Notes under the pieces: model-generated
The model's database searches: none
Told to the model about the DNA's origin: nothing
The model's input: the letters and a program-made list of their open reading frames with translations, nothing else
Shown: positions 15,499 to 15,996 of the stretch, piece after piece
How positions within the stretch are numbered: position 1 is the stretch's first letter
How the letters are laid out: each line of letters begins with the position of its first letter
Made by a program: the position numbers and the translations under genes
NCBI GenBank assembly: GCA_002348185.1
Contig: DDYW01000022.1
Coordinates: 16,197 to 32,192, forward strand
From: Candidatus Hydrogenedentes bacterium UBA2224
Lineage (GTDB): Bacteria > Hydrogenedentota > Hydrogenedentia > Hydrogenedentales > SLHB01
DNA: 15,996 nucleotides
Direction of reading: 5' to 3'

Positions 15499-15733
15499 CC
15501 ACGGGCGCAGCCCGTGGATCCTGCGAATCCCCCCTATCCCAACCCCTGAATAGGGGTTGAACAGATTTGCAGGATTGTTCAACCCCATTCGGGGTTGAGT
15601 CGTTGATGCGCGTGATCCCTGGGCTGCGCCCAGGGCTACGCACATTGGACCCCGTTCCGGGGTCCCCGGAGTCCGATCCTGTTCGAACGAGGACACGTGG
15701 TCCCGCCGCGGGGTCGCCCTGAAGGGCACCCCG
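15499..15733. repeat. Cluster of GC-rich stem-loops
   Basis: Perfect hairpins lie in sequence: CCACGGGC/GCCCGTGG (15499-15517), CAACCCCT/AGGGGTTG (15540-15559), TCAACCCC/GGGGTTGA (15579-15598), CCCTGGGC/GCCCAGGG (15617-15635) and GGACCCCG/CGGGGTCC (15647-15665). An interrupted one, CGGGGT...ACCCCG around GCCC/GGGC, covers 15709-15733. Loops are 3-4 nt in the perfect hairpins. No T-tracts follow, so they are not simple intrinsic terminators. Confidence 0.75.
15511..15590 (+). repeat. Dispersed stem-loop repeat, right copy
   Basis: This is the second copy of the repeat at 1-80, in the same orientation. Its stem-loop differs from the left copy by changes that keep pairing: a C:G pair becomes T:A, and the innermost G:C becomes G:T. 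Confidence 0.75.
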
Positions 15734-15996
15734 AGACCAGACGTGGCAGCAAACAGGCCAGAGCTCAATCGCGTTCTCCGATCCTTTTCCATAGCGGGAT
15801 CGAAATCGGGATCGTGATTCAGGGCCCCCGATGTCGAAGATTTGATGAAAACACGCGTGAGATTGGAGCGTGGTGTGCCCCTTCCAGGGCAGCCCCAAGG
15901 GGCAAGCGGGAATCGTTCCCGGGATTTCTGAATGACCCCGCGAGCGAAGCTCCGGAGGAGAGGACAAAGAACGGGGACATGTTCCAAGCGCCGTCC

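Larger units (their letters stand above)
15154..15996. other. Repeat-packed non-coding region
   Basis: About 840 nt hold no protein that I can support; long open frames exist only because GC-rich repeat DNA lacks stops. From left to right it carries the kinase leader, REP-like pieces (15267-15290, 15382-15414), a CTCACGCCAAGACGCCAAGG motif (15333-15352), a 9-nt-period array (15427-15462) and a run of GC-rich stem-loops (15499-15733). The rest, 15740-15996, shows no clear structure beyond ATCGGGATCG-type short repeats near 15796-15815. Confidence 0.65.

Noticed and set aside
1..15590. Two direct repeats near the window ends as borders of a mobile element
   Set aside because: The copies are diverged, hairpin-forming and look like a dispersed family. 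No transposase or integrase lies between them, and the genes inside look like ordinary chromosomal content.
15047..15967. Long minus-strand open frame of 306 codons
   Set aside because: It overlaps the kinase start and runs through REP pieces, the 9-nt array and hairpins. Its translation is repeat-derived and has no recognisable fold.
15971..15985. ACGGGGACATGTTCC at the right edge as leader of a REP-associated transposase
   Set aside because: I recall similar sequences ahead of such genes, but nothing coding is visible before the window ends, so there is no support here.

Overview
GC-rich window from a diderm (Gram-negative-type) bacterium. The signs are a complete tripartite efflux pump with an outer-membrane lipoprotein channel, an RlpA lipoprotein and a glycolipid-type glycosyltransferase. 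The spaces between genes carry short palindromic and 9-nt-period repeats. I associate such repeats with uncultured Planctomycetota/Verrucomicrobiota/Kiritimatiellota/Hydrogenedentota-like genomes, but this is recollection and the phylum is not established from the sequence. No rRNA, tRNA, CRISPR array, prophage or intact transposon was found.

Layout. (1) 1-221: repeat-rich spacer with a possible extended -10 promoter. (2) 222-821, plus strand: two small membrane proteins, the second DUF4260-like. (3) 844-9193, minus strand: a run read tetR -> tolC-type lipoprotein -> HlyD-type adaptor -> RND pump -> FprA-type ferredoxin-NADP reductase. The first four genes form one tight efflux operon: a 3-nt gap, a 50-nt gap and a GTGA overlap. 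The reductase follows after 110 nt and may or may not be co-transcribed. A consensus-like promoter with an inverted repeat across its -10 and start region lies just upstream of tetR, as expected for autorepression. (4) 9639-10772, plus strand: an MGDG synthase/UgtP-type glycosyltransferase. (5) 10789-12873, minus strand: flgM-like -> rlpA -> GT2 glycosyltransferase with TPR repeats. A sigma-28-like promoter precedes flgM, and an intrinsic-terminator-like hairpin sits inside the first codons of rlpA. (6) 13282-15153, minus strand: a membrane sensor histidine kinase with no response regulator in view. (7) 15154-15996: about 840 nt without a credible gene, packed with stem-loops and dispersed repeats, one of which is a second copy of the repeat at the window's left edge.

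The efflux operon should export a substrate, probably a toxic small molecule, across both membranes under control of the TetR repressor. Much of the rest concerns the envelope: glycolipid or surface glycosylation, peptidoglycan remodelling and envelope sensing. I found no clearly new multi-gene system. The most interesting signals are regulatory and repeat-level: the hairpin within rlpA, the sigma-28-like promoter with an orphan flgM, the tetR operator layout, a stem-loop repeat with a compensatory base change, and a 9-nt-period repeat family at four loci.
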